Notes under the pieces: model-generated
Told to the model about the DNA's origin: nothing
What the model saw: the letters and a program-made list of their open reading frames with translations, nothing else
The model's database searches: none
Part shown: in pieces, positions 46,585 to 54,120 of the stretch
Layout: each line of letters opens with the position of its first letter
How positions within the stretch are numbered: position 1 is the first letter of the stretch
Origin: Albidovulum sp. bin36
Lineage (GTDB): Bacteria > Pseudomonadota > Alphaproteobacteria > Rhodobacterales > Rhodobacteraceae
NCBI GenBank assembly: GCA_002238565.1
Contig: MPMP01000028.1
Span: 1 to 54,120, forward strand
Length of the DNA stretch: 54,120 nt
Reading direction: 5' to 3'
Position numbers and translations under genes: made by a program

Positions 46585-47094
46585 CATGACTTACCCCTTC
46601 CGGCGAATCGAGTTAACTGCGTCGGGATGAAAGAGGCGGGGCATCTACTGGTCGCTCGCGGTCACCGCACCAGTACCGCGCGATTAACTGCCGTAGCGAA
46701 TGACGAATGCTATGTTGGATTCGGATGGATGCCGGTTCCCGCCGCCGATTCTAAAATCGCCAAGGCGGCGGCGGTGTTTTTAAACTCTATTCCCGGTCGT
46801 TCGCAACTGATGCGCAATGCTGGCCGCACATTGGACTTCCCACAATACTACCCTGCGGCGTAGGAGACTGTCAGGGTCCCCAACATGAAGGACAAACGCG
46901 TTCGTGAAATCATGACCGATTGCTGGCGGCGTAACGCCCACATAAAGGTACCGCAGTTCCGTGACGGCGAATGCGAGGTCCGGCGGCTATGGGATGAGGC
47001 GGTGGCCGACGCAATGGGATGGGACCCGGACGAACTTGCAGAATTGCGGCAACTCCTGCATCGCGAGCCGCACGTGAGGGGGGCTTGGCTATAA
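46585..47094 (+). pseudogene. C-terminal remnant of a DNA methylase/restriction-type protein
   Basis: One frame reads AGHLLVARGHRTSTARLTAV, DSKIAKAAAVFLNSIPGRSQ, LMRNAGRTLDFPQYYPAA, TAG at 46861-46863, then MKDKRVREIMTDCWRR and VPQFRDGECEVRRLWDEAVA, ending at 47094. A block with the shape NSxxGRxQLM...L.FP.Y is familiar from the target-recognition end of N6-adenine methylases. The N-terminal catalytic part is absent. Assignment is tentative; the stop makes it non-functional in any case. Confidence 0.45.
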
Positions 47095-47377
47095 CCAGTT
47101 CCGGGTGATGCGCTGGAAAGGCGGCCGCGCGGCCTGTTTGTGCTTTGGTAGGACGCCGTTCGTTTTTCCGCCGATTTGCGGAGGGAGGATCGTACGGGTT
47201 TTATTCCGCTGCTCTGTGGATATCCGCCAAACTCTGCGTGTGTCTTGGGGCCGACCGGTCACTTGATGTGGAATGGCGATCTGCCAGAAACTGTGCGAAA
47301 CGGAGCGCATCCAGCGTTGTCGGCTCCGACCATGGCCATGGTATTATTGATGGTCGTCGTAATCGAAAATTGCCGCT
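47095..47377. other. Convergent gap without a gene
   Basis: Separates the plus-strand methylase remnant from the minus-strand AbiTii gene. No terminator hairpin stands out. Confidence 0.3.
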
Positions 47378-48298
47378 TCACTTTAGGCCGTAGAATTGTT
47401 TCAAAGCCTCAATGACTAACTCACGTGCAACAGACTTTCCGATCCCCCATGCATCGACCGCGCCGCCTTTCAATTTGTCCTTCAGCCATTCTTGAACATT
47501 CGTGCCGAGTGGTTTCATTTCGTCCTGCGACGCCTCTTTACCCGCGATTTCAGCGAGTTCCTTTGCTTCGTCGGAGGGAAATCCCGCCGCTTCGAGAGCT
47601 TTGGCCAGAGACGACGTATCTCCTTTGGTAACATTCAGCGTAACTGAGGAGCCATAGTCGGCATGAATGTTTGTGACATCACCGTAGAAAATCTGCTGTG
47701 TCAGATTCTTGACGTTCTCTTGTTCAGTCGGAGTGATTGCGCCGCCCGTTTGCCCAACTGAAATTTCAGCGGCTGCTGGAACCTGCTTTTCCAACTTCAA
47801 CGCAAAGTCCAGTGTCTTTGCTCTTACGGCATGCTGAATGCGAGTGAACGCGCCAGTGTCAATCCGATTGCTGATCTCAACGATGGCCATGCCCACGTAG
47901 ATCTTGTCCTGTAGGATCAGCTTGAGATTGCTAGAATCGATCGCAAAGTTTCCGTCTTTACCGTTGTTTTCTAGTCGGCTGTCGATAAAGGGCAGCCCGT
48001 CGCGAATTTCGTAAGTTACCCACTTCTTGCCAGCAAATTTTTCTATCAAGTGACTTGGAATGGATACGTTGTTGATCTGCTTTGCAATGTCAGTGAAAGT
48101 TCCGGTGTAAGTGATTTGGGCTATTCGATAATCTGGAATCCACGCGTCAGTTGGATAACCTTCGGTCTCATGGTGGACCCATTCCTCCAAAATGTCCGCG
48201 TCTAGCTTTGATGCCAAAACCCGGAGCTTTAGGAGGACAGATCCAACGCCAATCTTGTCATCGAGAAGTGCCTCCTGGATATCGTGCAACAGGGCCAT
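47378..48298 (-). CDS. AbiTii-domain abortive-infection protein
   Basis: A 306-residue protein whose first 100 residues (LLHDIQEALLDDKIGVGSVL, LRVLASKLDADILEEWVHHE, then TEGYPTDAWIPDYR) match the AbiTii domain, and whose remainder (about 190-306) contains a beta-rich segment followed by helices. AAAGGAA precedes the ATG. Richer in A+T than the icm genes, suggesting separate acquisition. AbiTii is known as an abortive-infection domain; its mechanism is not established. Stands alone, downstream of the HD/YwgA pair on the same strand. Confidence 0.75.
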   Translation of the reverse strand: MALLHDIQEALLDDKIGVGSVLLKLRVLASKLDADILEEWVHHETEGYPTDAWIPDYRIAQITYTGTFTDIAKQINNVSIPSHLIEKFAGKKWVTYEIRDGLPFIDSRLENNGKDGNFAIDSSNLKLILQDKIYVGMAIVEISNRIDTGAFTRIQHAVRAKTLDFALKLEKQVPAAAEISVGQTGGAITPTEQENVKNLTQQIFYGDVTNIHADYGSSVTLNVTKGDTSSLAKALEAAGFPSDEAKELAEIAGKEASQDEMKPLGTNVQEWLKDKLKGGAVDAWGIGKSVARELVIEALKQFYGLK

Positions 48299-48476
48299 TC
48301 GTATTCCTTTGCTTTCAATCGAGGGTCAAGTCGCGGGCAATTCGGCTCAGTGCCAAATAACACTCCAAGGAATTTGCCGCGAACTGAGGCCGTTCATCGG
48401 TGATTGGCCATGAAATTTGTGCTGAAGGGCTCAGAACAGCGTTCCAACTTTCCGTCGGAGCGGAATTCGTTCCGCA

Positions 48477-48992
48477 TCACGGAATCGCTGGCAATGGAGC
48501 GGGCACCTCAATTGACCTGAGCTTTTCCAGAAGTTTCTTGGCCTTATTAAGCCGCCGTCCTTTTGCCAGATCTGGCTTGCGCCGTTTGGTTTCGCCCCAT
48601 GGGTCTGGACAGTCTTTAAGCGACAAAAAGACTGCAGTTGCCGCAAGATCCAATTCGATTGCCGAGGCATGTGCGGCAGCCGTGGCGAGTTCTCTCCTGC
48701 CAGGCGGAACATTCGAGGCGCTTTCCAATTCCGCTCTGAAGACCGAGTATTTACCACCCCATGCCGCGGTTTCTTCTACTTCCGAAAGATCGCCGAGCAG
48801 CACAGCGGTGGTTGCGGCCTCAGCTACTTCGTCGCTGTATGGACTGCAGTTCCTGAAACCGAATCTGAAACCATCACTGTATCCCGCAATTTCCAGAAGA
48901 TAGGCAATCTTCTGAAGGCGAGTCGAGCCGATCACCTCTCCTCCAGCATCGTGGATGATGCCCGCAATCAGTCGGGTTCCTGTTTCCTGCAT
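48477..48992 (-). CDS. YwgA-like partner of HD protein
   Basis: A 171-residue protein. I use ATG 48992, 25 bases inside the end of the HD gene, since the family begins with a segment like RLIAGIIHDAGGEVIGSTRL, followed by QKIAYLLEIAGYSDGFRFGF and PYSDEVAEAATTAVLLGDL. The combination is that of YwgA-type proteins (related to the SocA/Panacea fold) which often follow HD-domain phosphohydrolase genes. Overlap shows coupled translation. Function unknown; a regulatory or antitoxin-like role for the HD partner is possible. Confidence 0.65.
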   Translation of the reverse strand: MQETGTRLIAGIIHDAGGEVIGSTRLQKIAYLLEIAGYSDGFRFGFRNCSPYSDEVAEAATTAVLLGDLSEVEETAAWGGKYSVFRAELESASNVPPGRRELATAAAHASAIELDLAATAVFLSLKDCPDPWGETKRRKPDLAKGRRLNKAKKLLEKLRSIEVPAPLPAIP

Positions 48993-50341
48993 TTCTTCGC
49001 TTCCTCTTCGATGATGTTGTCGATCATGTCCTTGATGTCCGGTTTGTCCCGGTCGAAGTAGGCCCGGCACAGCTTGAATTCGTCGATGCTCGCCACAATT
49101 TTGGACCGTTCTCTTAAGTCCAGCAACTCTTTTCCTTCCGTCTTGACATTGATCCGTTCGATCGGCCCTCTCGAGTTTTCGTCTGTCTTGTAGGCGGACC
49201 TTTCCGCCTTGTCCGTGAGGATAACCGAGACGCCGCACGGCTGCATCAGTTTTGTATTGAGCTCTCTCAGCTTTGCCAGCACTAGTTCGCAGCATGCGTC
49301 GATCATTTTGATGAGTGCTGGACTTTGTTCATTCTTCCGGTCGATAATGTGAGTTGCCCTCGACCGGATGTCCACACACTTCAAGAGATTGCGATCAAGC
49401 AGCCTCCTGGTAAAATTCGAAATCAACTTGTCGCTGGACTCGCTGAGTTGGGAGAGTGCCCCCAGAACGACGGTGTCATCCAGTGCTAGGACCGCATCCA
49501 TGTTATTGGGATCTTCGCCAAATCTGATCAGGGGATGGCTACTCGGCAAGTTCACCGCAGCATGTTTGTCATCCCGGACCAACTGAACCAAGCGCACCAG
49601 TAATTCGATGAACAACTTCTCGACCCCGCGCGTCGTCTTGTGATAGTAGACCGTCGGATAGAGCTGGAACAGCCCGAGAATGTAGGCCTCCGCCGCATGG
49701 ATTGCCTTCGGTCCGATAACGAATGTCGGAACCGTTCCTGTGCTTTCGTCATCCACACCGGTTGTTATATCGTCAATCTCCAGGTTCTCCAGCAGCCAGT
49801 CGAAGTCGATCGACGAATGCCTGCTCCCGGTCATCATCCTGTCCCGGCGCATGTAGTCAAGACGGTCCGCATCGAACTGGCTCGAGACTACCGCATTGTG
49901 CACGGTCTTGGTTCCGGTCCCTGTGACCATGTCGGCAATTTTGTCTGCTGCGTCAACACCGGCTATGGTTTTCAGAGTCTCTGCAATTTCGCCTTCTCTG
50001 ATCAGCTTCTCGCTGATTAACTCGTGATTGACTGCCTCCAGTCCGAGTCGCTTGGATACCTCCTCGAAGGCTTGGCTGAAGGGACCATGCCCGACATCAT
50101 AAAGCAGGGCTGCCGCAAGGGCGTAAATTTCTCTGTCCTTCAGCCGGTTACCTCTTTGCCTTCTGACAATCTGCATCAACTCTCTGGCGGTCTGAAGGAC
50201 TCCAAGGCTGTGGGAGAACCGGGTATGCGACGCGCCCGGATAGACGAGTTCCGAGCACCCGAGTTGCTTGATCCGCCGCAGACGCTGGAAATGCCGGCTG
50301 CACAGGATTTCCCAAGATGCCGCATCCCACAAATTTTCCAC
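48968..50341 (-). CDS. HD-domain phosphohydrolase-like protein with altered HD motif
   Basis: A 457-residue relative of dNTPase/HD phosphohydrolases: FQRLRRIKQLGCSELVYPGA (18-37), SHTRFSHSLGV with metal His44, then ALAAALLYDVGHGPFSQAF where the HD dyad reads Tyr81-Asp82 (TAT for CAT) and the usual His at 90 is Gln. The downstream QFDADRLDYMRRD is intact. GTG 50341 is the first usable start, but coding clearly extends upstream (RIRDTLHNLIVFDL) to a TAG just before, at about 50390, so the native start seems lost. Hydrolase activity is doubtful. Followed by an overlapping YwgA-like gene. May act in nucleotide-based phage defence when active. Confidence 0.7.
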   Translation of the reverse strand: MENLWDAASWEILCSRHFQRLRRIKQLGCSELVYPGASHTRFSHSLGVLQTARELMQIVRRQRGNRLKDREIYALAAALLYDVGHGPFSQAFEEVSKRLGLEAVNHELISEKLIREGEIAETLKTIAGVDAADKIADMVTGTGTKTVHNAVVSSQFDADRLDYMRRDRMMTGSRHSSIDFDWLLENLEIDDITTGVDDESTGTVPTFVIGPKAIHAAEAYILGLFQLYPTVYYHKTTRGVEKLFIELLVRLVQLVRDDKHAAVNLPSSHPLIRFGEDPNNMDAVLALDDTVVLGALSQLSESSDKLISNFTRRLLDRNLLKCVDIRSRATHIIDRKNEQSPALIKMIDACCELVLAKLRELNTKLMQPCGVSVILTDKAERSAYKTDENSRGPIERINVKTEGKELLDLRERSKIVASIDEFKLCRAYFDRDKPDIKDMIDNIIEEEAKKCRKQEPD

Positions 50342-50389
50342 TAGATCGAAGACGATAAGATTGTGAAGAGTATCCCGAATTCTCTAGGG

Positions 50390-50692
50390 CTTAAGATTCT
50401 TGGTCTTCATGTATCCCACTAGCCTACCCTGCCCTTTATTTGCACAGCTCAGCTTATCCATGCAAGCTAGTTTGGTAGGTTGACTGGCTGAGTCTCTCGC
50501 TTTCGGGAAATCTCATACTGGACCGGCGGTGTCCTGACAGGATTCGACGGCCGCACCGAGACCTGCCTGAACATCAAAACGCGAACTCTTCGGAATCTTC
50601 CGCGTGGCGGTGAGCCGGTCTGGTACTGGCTCTAGGCGGCCGTGGTGCATTCCGGATCCGCTTCGGCAGCGCCTCATGGTTGATGGCTAGGT
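50390..50692. other. Gap with degenerate sequence
   Basis: No supported gene; frames change often. It leads into the resolvase remnant. Confidence 0.3.
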
Positions 50693-51048
50693 CAATAAGG
50701 CGCATCTTGGGGTCGGCTCCGGCTGAGTGCAGAATGACGTTCTAGGGTACTTTCCGCTTGCCCGGCGTTCGACAGACGGTTGGACGCGATACAGAGAAGA
50801 GTTCGGCAAGACCGCTGATCGAGTATTCGCCGGAGTTCCATCCGCTGCATTTCCAACAGTTTGGGCCGTTTGCCTCGCAGCTTGCTCCCTGTCTTCGCGA
50901 TCGCCGCGCCCTCGCGGGTTCGCATCCCGATTAGGCCGGCCTCGAATTCGGCGAAGACGACAACGATGTTGAAAAACATCTTGCCAATCGGGTCGGCGGG
51001 GTCATGGACTTTCGCCCCTCCAAAACCATGCCGCGTGAAACACAGCAA
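50693..51048 (-). pseudogene. Serine recombinase (resolvase) remnant
   Basis: Reads GKMFFNIVVVFAEFEAGLIG, MRTREGAAIAKTGSKLRGKR, then PKLLEMQRMELRRILD, after which one shift restores SISGLAELFSVSRPTV, the helix-turn-helix. This is the end of the catalytic domain plus the DNA-binding domain of a Tn3-type resolvase/invertase. The N-terminal active-site serine is missing, the gene being cut near 51050, next to insertion-sequence debris. A different recombinase from the one at 34326. Confidence 0.7.
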
Positions 51049-51159
51049 ACAGCGGCAATGCCAGTTATGCCTGTCTATCCGGGGACCGGCAAATCAACTC
51101 TTTGCAAAAGGTGGGGAGTCCCCCAAGAGCAACACCGCTGGGGTGTAAGTAAGCGTTCG

Positions 51160-51398
51160 GTCCAGCGGCGACTCCCCCTGGGCCGGACAATCTCGGCCGC
51201 GCCATGGGCCTGGTCGCCGCGATGGGCAGCCACCTGCACCGCAAGCACGACCGGCCTCCGGGGAACGAATTCGTCCTGGTTCGGCTACGCCCGGCTGGCC
51301 GATTCGTCCGCCTCGACCGAGCGCCGTGAGGCTGGGGCCGAAAAATGCGAAGTGTACAAGCTATTGCGGTCTGACTAAAATTATTGCCAACGGGCAGG
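51160..51398 (+). mobile_element. IS4-type element, 3' remnant
   Basis: Shifting frames give LDRAMGLVA-like coding (here AAPWAWSPRWAAT in one frame), WFGYARLADSSAS and CEVYKLLRSD, which match the last 70 residues of the transposase at 36118-37409, followed by the right-end repeat at 51368-51398. Nothing of the left half remains. Just upstream, CCGCTGGGGTGTA near 51140 resembles the ISKra4-type end seen at 11172 and 29530. Confidence 0.65.
51368..51398 (+). repeat. IS4-type right-end repeat, copy 3
   Basis: GGTCTGACTAAAATTATTGC plus CAACGGGCAGG; a few bases differ from copies 1 and 2. Confidence 0.7.
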
Positions 51399-51767
51399 GT
51401 GCCCATCCGAATTGACTACCCGAATTTTTCGGCGCCGGATTTAAATTGTGGCCCTAGGCTTCGCCGCGGTCTGCGCGCGCCGTCCAGCAGGCCGGGGATA
51501 ACTTTCCCGGATGATAGCGGCTTCGGGTTCGGTATAGGCATGGCTTTTTAACTTGGAGCGAGGGAAAACCCGCGCCGAAGACAAGCTATGCTTTGATTTT
51601 CCCGACTTTTACCAAGGATGAATAGCCTTTCGATTGCCGGATGCGGCACTGATCGGAATTGCGCAATCGGCCGTAGGAAGTTTCGCATGGCAGGCATATT
51701 GATCGTTTCTGCCGCCGAATTCGGCGAAGCAGGCCAGCCCGGAAATAGCAAAGGGAAATGCAAGCGC
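51399..51767. other. Gap without a gene
   Basis: No supported gene. The plus frame of the next protein stays open upstream to 51618, but the ATG at 51768 has a better ribosome site, so the stretch is taken as leader DNA. Confidence 0.35.
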
Positions 51768-52130
51768 ATGAAAAGCATGATCGAAGAAATGCCGCGGAAC
51801 TCGTTCGCGCGGCACCATTCCGGATGGACGGAAGACGAGCTTCGAGCGCTCGTCAAAGAGTCGAAGGATGGAATCGGTTTCAAAAAAATCGTCTACATGC
51901 TCGCGAGGTCGCGAAAATCCGTTTCCGTTAATGCTTCGCGCTTCGGCTTAACCGCGCGCATGGATACGGGCGAGTTTCTGACCGAAAGGCACCGCCGGCA
52001 CGGAAAGCTTAGAAACTGCCTGTCCTGCGCATCGATGTTCTACTCGACGGACTTCGGAAACCGCATGTGCCAGAAATGCAAGAACAGCTGCTCCTGGAGC
52101 TGCGGCGGCGACTACATTACCTCCATCTAG
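51768..52130 (+). CDS. Small HTH-like protein with zinc-knuckle C-terminus
   Basis: A 120-residue protein; AAGGGAAATG lies before the ATG. Residues 18-62 (SGWTEDELRALVKESKDGIG, then KIVYMLARSRKSVSVNASRF) look like a Myb/GcrA-style helix-turn-helix beginning with the typical WT-E-L. The C-terminus has Cys84, Cys87, Cys101 and Cys104 (CLSC...CQKC), which could hold one zinc. I know no named family. It lies 21 bases upstream of the primase gene, so it is probably a DNA-binding regulator or replication accessory of the mobile element. Confidence 0.6.
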   Translation: MKSMIEEMPRNSFARHHSGWTEDELRALVKESKDGIGFKKIVYMLARSRKSVSVNASRFGLTARMDTGEFLTERHRRHGKLRNCLSCASMFYSTDFGNRMCQKCKNSCSWSCGGDYITSI

Positions 52131-52151
52131 CCCCGGAGAGGGAGCATCCGA

Positions 52152-53480
52152 ATGAAAGTATCGCCGGGAAGGTTCGCGGAGAGCGCATGGCTGGACTACA
52201 AAATCAGAGTCAAGGCGGCGCTTCCGCTGCCCGAAACCATTAGGCACGTCGCGGGCTCGAAATTCGAACCCGCGGGAAGAGGCTTCAAGGCCTGCTGCCC
52301 GTTCCATTCGGAAAAAACGCCGTCGTTTTTCGTCAGCGCGGAGTTCAATACGTACCGCTGCTTTGGATCGGGTTGCGGGGCGAAAGGAGATGTATTCAGT
52401 TTCCTGCAGGACTGGTACGGGATTAGCTTCAGTCAATCCCTGCAACGCGCCAGCGAGCTTGCTGGAATCGACCCGCCGACGAACGCCAGCCCGCGAAACC
52501 ATCTTTCCGTTGCGCGGCAAGATTCCAACCGGCCGCGGCCATCGGGACCTCCTGTCGAACAGGGACCGCACAAACGGCTCCCGACGGCCGCAGCGCTGCC
52601 GCCGATTCCGGCGTTCGCCGACACCCCCAAGCCCGGGCTCCCGATGATCGTTTTCGATCCCGAAAGAAAGCGGCGGTATTCCATCGCGCCCAGCATGGTG
52701 CACGCCTACCGCCAGCCCGGCGGCGAAGCGCGGCTGTTCGTCATAAGGGTCGACAAGGCGGACGGCGGAAAGTTCTTCATTCAGGCCGGCGACCCGGCTA
52801 GAAACTCCAGCGGCGGCACCGAATGGAGGCTGATCCGGTTTCCCGGCAATTCGCTGCGGCCTCTATACGGCCTGGAAGACCTGCCCGCCTGGGAAGCTTC
52901 GGGAAGCGGCAGGATTCTACTCGTCGAGGGCGAAAAAACTCGCGATGCCGCTTCCAGGCTACTTCCTCTCAAGGACACGGGAATTTTGTCTCTTTCCAAT
53001 TTCGGCGGCGGCTCCTCCGGCTCCTACGCCGATTGGGAGCCCGTGGTCGCCGCAGCGAAAAGACTTTCCATCTCCGGCTCTAGAATCGATGTCAGGATAT
53101 GGCCGGACGCCGATCCGCCGATTCGGCGCGCCGACGGCTCGACGGTGGACCGCCAGGTCAGGTTCGCGCAAAGCCTGGCATCTTCGTTCCGCGGGTTCGT
53201 GAACGAATTCGGCGGCATTCCGGGGAGGCTGCGCATATCCAAGGTCGCGATTCCGGGCAATCCGACGCCCGGATGGGATCTCGCCGACGCCGAAAAACAG
53301 GACTGGACGCCGCAGCAAACCCTTGACGCTCTGAACAAATTCGAAACCATCGCTCTTCGCAACTTGAATGCGGCGGGAACCGAGGCGAGCAAGGATCGAG
53401 GAAACGCCGCGCCCGATGCCGTCAATGCCGGCAATCCGAAGCCGAAAGCCGAGGAAAAATACGACAGGCTGGAAATCTAG
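52152..53480 (+). CDS. Mobile-element DNA primase (CHC2 zinc finger + Toprim)
   Basis: A 442-residue primase-like protein. CHC2 zinc finger: CCPFHSEKTPSFFVS and YRCFGSGCGAKGDVFSFLQ (Cys49, His52, Cys70, Cys75). After a proline-rich linker (about 115-170) comes a region with Toprim features: SGRILLVEGEKTRDAASRL (about 251-269, with Glu259) and VRIWPDADPP (about 315-324, the DxD). It lacks the DnaB-binding domain of chromosomal DnaG and is shorter, as plasmid and ICE primases are. With the icm genes it suggests a conjugative element that primes its transferred strand. No Walker motifs. Confidence 0.85.
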   Translation: MKVSPGRFAESAWLDYKIRVKAALPLPETIRHVAGSKFEPAGRGFKACCPFHSEKTPSFFVSAEFNTYRCFGSGCGAKGDVFSFLQDWYGISFSQSLQRASELAGIDPPTNASPRNHLSVARQDSNRPRPSGPPVEQGPHKRLPTAAALPPIPAFADTPKPGLPMIVFDPERKRRYSIAPSMVHAYRQPGGEARLFVIRVDKADGGKFFIQAGDPARNSSGGTEWRLIRFPGNSLRPLYGLEDLPAWEASGSGRILLVEGEKTRDAASRLLPLKDTGILSLSNFGGGSSGSYADWEPVVAAAKRLSISGSRIDVRIWPDADPPIRRADGSTVDRQVRFAQSLASSFRGFVNEFGGIPGRLRISKVAIPGNPTPGWDLADAEKQDWTPQQTLDALNKFETIALRNLNAAGTEASKDRGNAAPDAVNAGNPKPKAEEKYDRLEI

Positions 53481-53655
53481 CGGCCCTATTCGGCTTCGCC
53501 GCCTTGTCAGCCTGGCGAGTTGAATTCGCACGCGGAGAATTCATGATATCGCAATATTTTTACGTTTGAAGCTATTGCGGATTTGACAGCCTCATACAAA
53601 TCGGCAATCGCTGCGGCTTCCATGCGCCTGCGCGGCAAAGAAAGGATTCGACCCT
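53481..53655. promoter_or_regulatory. Intergenic leader of the ligase gene
   Basis: Short gap with GAATTC repeated in inverted context at about 53521-53542 and an AAAGGA ribosome site at about 53640. Marks the likely return from mobile-element DNA to chromosomal genes. Confidence 0.3.
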
Positions 53656-54120
53656 ATGCCCGACCGCCCGGAATTTACGATCGGCATCGAAGAAGAATAC
53701 TTGATCGTCGACCGCGAAACCAAGAATCTAGTGAGGAAGCCGGATCCGGGATTCATGGAAGCCTGCCGCGAAAGAGTCGGCGAAAGAGTGACGAACGAAT
53801 ATCTCCAGTGCCAGGCGGAAATCGGCACGAGGCCCAACGCGAGCATGAGCAGGCAAAGAGACGAATTGCTTGAACTGCGAACTGCGGTCTCCGAAGCGGC
53901 GGCCAATTTCGGATATGCTCCGATCGCGTCGTCAACGCACCCCTTCGCGCGATGGCGGGAGCAAACCCACACGAGAAAGGCGCGCTACGAAGGCATACGG
54001 GTCGACTTGGGCCAGACGGCGCAGCGGCTGCTTATCTGCGGCATGCACAACCACATCGGCATCGAACTGCCGGATCTGCGCATCGACTTAATGAATCAGG
54101 CGACGTACTTCTTGCCGCAT
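53656..54120 (+). CDS. YbdK-type carboxylate-amine ligase (GCS2), partial
   Basis: The first 155 codons of a gene that runs off the window. FTIGIEEEYLIVDRETKNL is the N-terminal signature of glutamate-cysteine ligase family 2 (GIEEEY, metal/ATP-binding glutamates), followed by YLQCQAEIGTRPNASMS, ASSTHPFARW and LLICGMHNHIGIELPD with the conserved GMHxHIG motif (HNHIGIE). Members form gamma-glutamyl amides; the E. coli relative has weak glutamate-cysteine ligase activity. Full length should be about 370-400 residues. Confidence 0.85.
   Translation, partial: MPDRPEFTIGIEEEYLIVDRETKNLVRKPDPGFMEACRERVGERVTNEYLQCQAEIGTRPNASMSRQRDELLELRTAVSEAAANFGYAPIASSTHPFARWREQTHTRKARYEGIRVDLGQTAQRLLICGMHNHIGIELPDLRIDLMNQATYFLPH

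Noticed and set aside
26802..46863. Several in-frame TAG codons (26802, 35171, 38927, 38963, 46861) hinting at amber recoding
   Set aside because: The replaced residues appear to differ from case to case, the same genes also carry frameshifts or truncations, and intact genes such as dctP, the ribonuclease D-like gene and others end in TAG. Plain decay is simpler.
1..54120. CRISPR array
   Set aside because: The repeats found are isolated copies kilobases apart, with no regular spacer pattern and no cas genes.

Overview
The window looks like a chromosomal stretch of an alphaproteobacterium. The intact core genes are a ribonuclease D-like exonuclease, kdsD, lptC, lptA, lptB, then (after an insertion) hpf and ptsN, in the order usual for that class. 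A TRAP transporter with an alphaproteobacterial style of dctP-dctQ-dctM layout and an Atm1-type ABC exporter fit as well. The core genes are intact, but almost every gene on the accessory segments is frameshifted, stopped or cut by insertion sequences. This suggests a genome with much mobile DNA and ongoing gene decay. I cannot name the species.

Layout. 1-1121: no supported gene, a tRNA-like relic at the edge. 1122-9273: a defence island. A plus-strand operon holds a TIR-like (DUF1863/ThsB-type) protein, a caspase-like protease, a second TIR-like protein and a small membrane protein. Facing it is a minus-strand pair of TIR-domain genes, the second frameshifted. Then come a broken PD-(D/E)xK-like nuclease gene, a large GmrSD-type protein (DUF262 + DUF1524) fused to an AlbA domain, and a dead RidA gene. 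9300-11200: decayed IS4 and ISKra4 transposases. 11463-15359: TRAP transporter with a tandem, damaged second dctP. 15697-17360: hipBA toxin-antitoxin module. 18167-23868: Atm1-like exporter, rnd-like gene, kdsD and the lptCAB genes. 24020-30130: an insertion between lptB and hpf holding a beta-hydroxyacid dehydrogenase, an IS4 transposase, a dead STAND NTPase and a Cys/Met-type PLP enzyme; rpoN, usually found here, is absent. 30131-31218: hpf and ptsN, followed by a strong terminator. 31434-39770: a graveyard of DUF3800, NYN, nuclease, resolvase, MazF, STAND and DUF4411 remnants with one intact ImmA/IrrE gene and insertion-sequence debris. 39995-45659 (minus): part of a type IVB (MPF_I, Dot/Icm-like) conjugation operon, icmD - icmJ - unknown - icmB. 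46013-51400: more defence genes (DUF4338/DruA fragment, methylase fragment, AbiTii, HD phosphohydrolase plus YwgA-like partner) and recombinase/IS remnants. 51768-53480: small zinc protein and CHC2/Toprim primase, probably part of the same integrative element as the icm genes. 53656-end: start of a YbdK-type carboxylate-amine ligase.

The most notable item is the TIR plus caspase cassette at 1122-3820. It resembles type IV Thoeris, in which a TIR protein makes a cyclic ADP-ribose isomer that switches on a caspase-like protease, but here it carries a second TIR-like protein and a membrane protein. Other points of interest are an undescribed 488-residue gene between icmJ and icmB, a hairpin repeat present in four copies, a duplicated and export-deficient dctP, and an HD-domain protein that has lost the histidine of its HD motif.
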